The notes beneath the pieces are model-generated. The model was not told the DNA's origin. It searched no databases and saw only the letters and a list, made by a program, of their open reading frames with translations. The translations under genes were made by a program, and so were the position numbers. Shown one piece after another: positions 15,110 through 18,179 of a stretch of DNA of 18,179 bases (within the stretch, counting starts at the first letter, position 1; each line of letters opens with the position of its first letter). The DNA lies in assembly GCA_964461045.1 (NCBI GenBank), contig CAYWSJ010000068.1:1-18179 (forward strand). The letters run 5' to 3'. Source of the DNA: JAGXLC01 sp964461045 (GTDB lineage Bacteria; Bacteroidota; Bacteroidia; Bacteroidales; UBA12077).

Positions 15110-15448
15110 ATGAAAACTATAAAAATAAGTAAAGCAGAAGCCCGTAAAAATCCACATAACGTAGATGCAAGAAAACTTTACGACTCAGAACATGCCATGG
15201 TAACACATATCAGGCTTGAACCGGGGGAGCAACTCAAAAGGCACATTACACCTGTGGATGCAATATTCTATGTGTTAGAGGGCAACGGTCTGGTTGAAAT
15301 CGGAGAAGAACTAGAAGAAGTGGAAAAAGATACGTTGATTGACAGTCCGGCAAAAATTCCCCATTGCTGGTACAACAAAAGCAATGAAGTACTCAGGGTA
15401 CTGGTAATAAAGGTTCCCAAACCGAAGGAATCGACAAAACTCCTCTGA
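15110..15448 (+). CDS. Small cupin-domain protein
   Basis: A 112-residue single-domain cupin. The first motif is LEPGEQLKRHITPVDAIFYV (36-55) followed by LEGNG, with His45 and Glu57; the second is SPAKIPHCWYN (79-89) with His85. The usual second histidine of the HxH pair is Thr47, so the metal site, if any, is incomplete. Small cupins of this type often lie near oxygen- or redox-stress genes; here it follows hcp but is separated from it by a terminator. The function and ligand are unknown. Confidence 0.8.
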   Translation: MKTIKISKAEARKNPHNVDARKLYDSEHAMVTHIRLEPGEQLKRHITPVDAIFYVLEGNGLVEIGEELEEVEKDTLIDSPAKIPHCWYNKSNEVLRVLVIKVPKPKESTKLL

Positions 15449-15496
15449 TCCAGAAGCACTCGTTTGTTAAAAAATTGGATGGCAGAACTTCAGGTA

Positions 15497-15541
15497 AGTC
15501 ATTAAAAAACCTTATATTCGAACTAATAAAACTTAATGACT
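15497..15541. repeat. Inverted repeat directly before the DUF2891 start codon
   Basis: AGTCATTAA (15497-15505) and TTAATGACT (15533-15541) are perfect 9-base inverted repeats with 27 bases between them. The right arm ends one base before the ATG at 15543, so it could be an operator pair or a hairpin near the ribosome-binding region. Confidence 0.5.
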
Positions 15542-15542
15542 C

Positions 15543-16670
15543 ATGAGAAACCTTGCCATTTTTATTGCAATGATCTTTTTGTTTTCCTGTGGTGATCAAA
15601 AAGAGTCTAAAAAAGAAGCAACTGAAAGAGAAAAGACAACAGCTCCTTCGCTAACCTCAGAAGAAGCCGGAAAGCTCCTTGCTTTACCTCTTGAATGCAT
15701 CGGAACTGAATATCCCAACAAACCCGGACAGGTACTTGACAGCGATGAAGACCTGGCGCCTCCCAGGAAATTGCATCCTGCTTTTTACGGTTGTTTTGAT
15801 TGGCACTCTTCCGTTCACGGCCACTGGTCATTAGTAAGTCTGCTTAAGCAATTTCCCGAACTCAAAAAGAGTAAAAAAGCAAAGGAAAAACTAATTAAAC
15901 ACCTTTCCAAGGAGAATATACAAGCAGAGGTAGATTACTTCAAAGGCAAGCATGCCAAAACATTTGAAAGAACATATGGGTGGGCATGGTTATTAAAGCT
16001 TGCAGAAGAGCTTCATACCTGGGAAACACCAACCGGAAAAAAGCTGGAAAAGAACCTTCAGCCTCTCACCGATCTGATTATAAAAAGATATATGAAGTTT
16101 CTCCCAAAGCTCAATTACCCGGTTCGCGCAGGAACACATGAAAATACTGCATTCGGACTTACATTTGCCTACGACTATGCCCAGACCATGCAAATTGACA
16201 GCCTGAAAAACATGATTGCACAAAAAGCAAAAGAATTTTATATGAATGATAAAAATTGCCCGCTCTCATGGGAACCAAGCGGTTTTGATTTCCTCTCTCC
16301 CTGCCTCGAAGAAGTCGACATTATGCGCAGGGTTCTGACCAAAGATCAGTTTTCTGAATGGCTAACAAATTTCCTTCCTCAATTGTCGGATCCGGATTTC
16401 AATCTGGAGCCGGGAAAAGTATCAGACCGGGAAGATGGACACCTGGTTCATCTTGATGGGTTAAATTTTAGCAGGGCGTGGTGTTTTTATGGGATTGCAG
16501 AGACCTTACCACAATACCAGCATCTTATTGAAATTGCCAATAAACATATTCAATATTCATTACCCAATTTAGTAGGAGATAGCTACGAAGGAGGACACTG
16601 GCTGGGTTCATTTGCTATCTATGCTTTAAACACCGGCGAAGAACTGAAAAAAAATAAACAAACTGGTTAA
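15543..16670 (+). CDS. DUF2891 family lipoprotein
   Basis: A 375-residue exported lipoprotein. The signal peptide is short and ends FLFSC, with Cys16 the lipidated residue, followed by a Lys/Glu-rich linker (18-34). The conserved HPAFYGCFDWHSSVHGHW (78-95), THENTAFGLTFAYDYA and the C-terminal EGGHWLGSFAIYAL are typical of DUF2891, a family of helical proteins with an alpha-toroid look but no settled function. The many conserved His, Glu and Trp residues suggest a carbohydrate- or substrate-binding cavity; that is inference. It is likely monocistronic, convergent with zupT 21 bases downstream. Confidence 0.87.
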   Translation: MRNLAIFIAMIFLFSCGDQKESKKEATEREKTTAPSLTSEEAGKLLALPLECIGTEYPNKPGQVLDSDEDLAPPRKLHPAFYGCFDWHSSVHGHWSLVSLLKQFPELKKSKKAKEKLIKHLSKENIQAEVDYFKGKHAKTFERTYGWAWLLKLAEELHTWETPTGKKLEKNLQPLTDLIIKRYMKFLPKLNYPVRAGTHENTAFGLTFAYDYAQTMQIDSLKNMIAQKAKEFYMNDKNCPLSWEPSGFDFLSPCLEEVDIMRRVLTKDQFSEWLTNFLPQLSDPDFNLEPGKVSDREDGHLVHLDGLNFSRAWCFYGIAETLPQYQHLIEIANKHIQYSLPNLVGDSYEGGHWLGSFAIYALNTGEELKKNKQTG

Positions 16671-16691
16671 TTTTTTAACTCATAAAACAAA

Positions 16692-17507
16692 TCAGGCAAA
16701 GAGTAATAAGCTTAAGGCCATTACAGCCATTCCTCCTATCATACCATAAATTGAATAGTGATGTTTTCCGTATTCCCTTGCTGCGGGAAGCAGCTCGTCA
16801 ATGGAGATAAAAACCATGATGCCAGCCACTGCGGCAAACAAAATACCAAAAACAGCAGGAGTCATGAAAGGCATTAGGATCAGATAACCAACTAATGCGC
16901 CAACTGGTTCAGCCAAACCAGAAAGGAAAGAATGAATAAAGGCTTTCTTTTTATTTCCTGTAGCATAATAAATAGGTACTGAAACAGCAATTCCTTCAGG
17001 AACATTATGAATAGCTATCGCCACAGCTATGGCAATACCCAGGCTTGGATCTTCCAAAGCAGCAGTAAAAGTAGCCAGCCCCTCAGGAAAGTTGTGAATC
17101 GCAATAGCCAGTGCGGTAAACATTCCCATTTTTAATAATTTGGTATCTTTTCCTTTTGATGATCTGCCAAAACTCATTTCTTCCACTAGCCTTACCTCGT
17201 GTGGGTTTTCCTCTGATGGAATCAGGTAGTCAATAAGAGCAATAAACAGAATTCCTCCGAAAAAAGCCGCTACTGTAACCCAGTAACCTGTTGTATCTCC
17301 CATATATGCCGTGAGAGATTCTTTTGCTTTGAAAAAGATTTCAATCAAAGATACATAGATCATTACTCCGGCTGAAAACCCCAAAGCAATCGAAAGGAAT
17401 TTTTTATTGGTTGTTTTACTGAAGAAAGCGATCACACTTCCAATACCTGTCGATAATCCTGCAAAAAGCGTAAGTCCGAATGCTACTAATAATGCTTCTG
17501 TATCCAT
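16692..17507 (-). CDS. zupT: ZIP family divalent metal transporter ZupT
   Basis: A 271-residue inner-membrane importer of zinc and other divalent metals (Fe, Mn) with about eight membrane helices. The two metal-binding motifs are HNFPEG at 138-143 and HNVPEG at 167-172, with Glu200 in a later helix. The charged loop about 97-125 separates helices 3 and 4. The length and motif pair match bacterial ZupT. It starts 47 bases downstream of the RNase HI stop, so co-transcription with rnhA is possible; I see no strong terminator between. Confidence 0.94.
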   Translation of the reverse strand: MDTEALLVAFGLTLFAGLSTGIGSVIAFFSKTTNKKFLSIALGFSAGVMIYVSLIEIFFKAKESLTAYMGDTTGYWVTVAAFFGGILFIALIDYLIPSEENPHEVRLVEEMSFGRSSKGKDTKLLKMGMFTALAIAIHNFPEGLATFTAALEDPSLGIAIAVAIAIHNVPEGIAVSVPIYYATGNKKKAFIHSFLSGLAEPVGALVGYLILMPFMTPAVFGILFAAVAGIMVFISIDELLPAAREYGKHHYSIYGMIGGMAVMALSLLLFA

Positions 17508-17554
17508 AGTCTATTTATTATACATGCCAACAAAATCAACAATTTTGATAAATA

Positions 17555-18037
17555 TTAAAACAATTCATTGTTATCTATCTGACTTTTTTCGTAACCTTCA
17601 TCGATTCTTAGATTGGGCTCTTTTGAAGCCTCAACAGCCAGGCGATCGCAACGTTCATTCTCCTCTACGTTGGAATGCCCCTGTACCCAGTAAAACTCAA
17701 CCTGGTGTTTTCGATACACTTCAAGCAATCGCTTCCATAAATCCACATTCTTCTTTTTTTTGAACTGCTTCTTCTCCCAGTTGAATACCCACTCTTTGTT
17801 AATTGCATCAGCAACATATTTGGAGTCAGTATATAATTTTACAATGCTGTTTCCCTTTTTTAGCGCTTCAAGGGCTTTTATAACGGCCAACAGTTCCATA
17901 CGGTTGTTGGTTGTTTTTCGAAAACCTTCTGATAGTTCTTTGCGATGAGGTCCCGACATCATTACAACACCATATCCTCCGGGTCCTGGGTTTCCCCTTG
18001 CAGCGCCGTCTGTATAAATCGTAATTTCTTTTGCCAT
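17555..18037 (-). CDS. rnhA: Ribonuclease HI
   Basis: Cytoplasmic endonuclease that cuts RNA in RNA-DNA hybrids, 160 residues from the ATG at 18037. Catalytic acids Asp10 (YTDGAARGNPGPGG), Glu48 (NNRMEL), Asp71 (YTDSKYV) and Asp131 (ERCDRLA), plus His121 in QGHSNVEENE. The basic handle region KKQFKKKKNVDLW (89-101) is present. Reading could start further upstream at 18121, but those 28 residues come from a palindrome and terminator, so the internal ATG is chosen. Preceded by the terminator of the upstream minus-strand gene; followed 47 bases on by zupT. Confidence 0.96.
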   Translation of the reverse strand: MAKEITIYTDGAARGNPGPGGYGVVMMSGPHRKELSEGFRKTTNNRMELLAVIKALEALKKGNSIVKLYTDSKYVADAINKEWVFNWEKKQFKKKKNVDLWKRLLEVYRKHQVEFYWVQGHSNVEENERCDRLAVEASKEPNLRIDEGYEKSQIDNNELF

Positions 18038-18062
18038 GGTATAAAAATAGTAAATCCGAAAC

Positions 18063-18097
18063 AAAAAGAAAAGGCTGCCCAAAAGCAACCTTTTCTT
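18063..18097 (-). terminator. Terminator of the upstream minus-strand gene
   Basis: AAGAAAAGG-c-TGC pairs with GCA-a-CCTTTTCTT, a 12-bp stem with one mismatch around a 6-base loop, followed on the minus strand by a T-rich tract. It lies about 25-60 bases after the stop codon at 18122-18124. Confidence 0.75.
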
Positions 18098-18121
18098 GAA
18101 CAACAAATATTTGTTGTTCAA
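18096..18121. repeat. Perfect 26-bp palindrome at a gene end
   Basis: TTGAACAACAAAT (18096-18108) is followed directly by its exact reverse complement (18109-18121), with no spacer. It starts one base from the stop codon of the partial gene and touches the following terminator hairpin. It could be a cruciform, an mRNA 3'-end stem or a protein site. Confidence 0.8.
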
Positions 18122-18179
18122 TTATTCAACAATATCCATCTCTTCTATCAATCGATCGGCATTTGCATACTTGTCGATT
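18122..18179 (-). CDS. C-terminal end of an unidentified protein (partial)
   Basis: The minus strand from the window edge reads IDKYANADRLIEEMDIVE and then TAA (18122-18124). The frame is open to the edge and is followed at once by a palindrome and a terminator, as expected for a true gene end. Eighteen residues are too few for me to name the protein. Confidence 0.65.
   Translation of the reverse strand, partial: IDKYANADRLIEEMDIVE

Noticed and set aside
17531..17547. CAAAAT...ATTTTG hairpin between rnhA and zupT
   Set aside because: Only 6 AT-rich base pairs with no T-tract, too weak to call a terminator.
18038..18121. 28-residue N-terminal extension of RNase HI
   Set aside because: These codons come from the 26-bp palindrome and the terminator stem; the RNase H fold begins at the internal ATG (18037).

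Overview
This window looks like chromosomal DNA of a Bacteroidota bacterium, probably an anaerobic or facultative member of the Bacteroidales/Marinilabiliales kind. This is an inference from gene content (DUF4834 protein, UPF0182 membrane protein, class I hybrid cluster protein with its ferredoxin partner, DUF2891 lipoprotein), low GC, AT-rich intergenic DNA and promoters of the Bacteroidota type (TTTG...TAnnTTTG). I see no phage, transposase, integrase, tRNA, rRNA or CRISPR array.

Layout. 1-1643: trpS on the minus strand with its terminator, then a small DUF4834 membrane protein on the plus strand. 1665-4473: a tight minus-strand four-gene operon for reactive sulfur, in transcription order a sulfide:quinone oxidoreductase-like flavoprotein, a DUF1641 protein, a TusE/DsrC-like protein and a DsrE-like protein. 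It is divergent from a Crp/Fnr-family regulator (4624-5319). The shared 150-bp intergenic region holds an 18-bp perfect palindrome between two outward-facing promoter-like boxes. 5316-7537: a second minus-strand operon, sirtuin - MlaE-type permease - MlaF-type ATPase. 7731-10544: a large UPF0182 membrane protein. 10651-11809: a minus-strand pair made of a MauE-thioredoxin fusion followed by a tiny cysteine-rich putative lipoprotein. 12282-15026: the nitrosative-stress module, a two-cluster ferredoxin-like protein and Hcp. 15110-16670: a small cupin and a DUF2891 lipoprotein. 16692-18037: ZupT metal transporter and RNase HI on the minus strand. 18122-18179: the last codons of a further minus-strand gene.

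How the parts fit. The SQR-like enzyme would oxidise sulfide to sulfane sulfur at the membrane. TusE and DsrE belong to families that carry persulfide sulfur on cysteine, so the operon can be read as sulfide oxidation plus sulfur relay. The Crp/Fnr protein between the two divergent promoters is the obvious candidate regulator; it has four cysteines, one aligned with a cluster ligand of E. coli FNR. Hcp and its ferredoxin handle NO/hydroxylamine chemistry and fit the same anaerobic redox-stress lifestyle.

The least described items are the Cys-rich lipopeptide with its dedicated MauE-thioredoxin gene, whose upstream region carries two near-identical 12-mers exactly 21 bp apart, and the sulfur-relay operon with its symmetric operator. 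Dyad elements in non-coding DNA (18096-18121, 15497-15541 and a dispersed AGGACAGG family) are reported separately.
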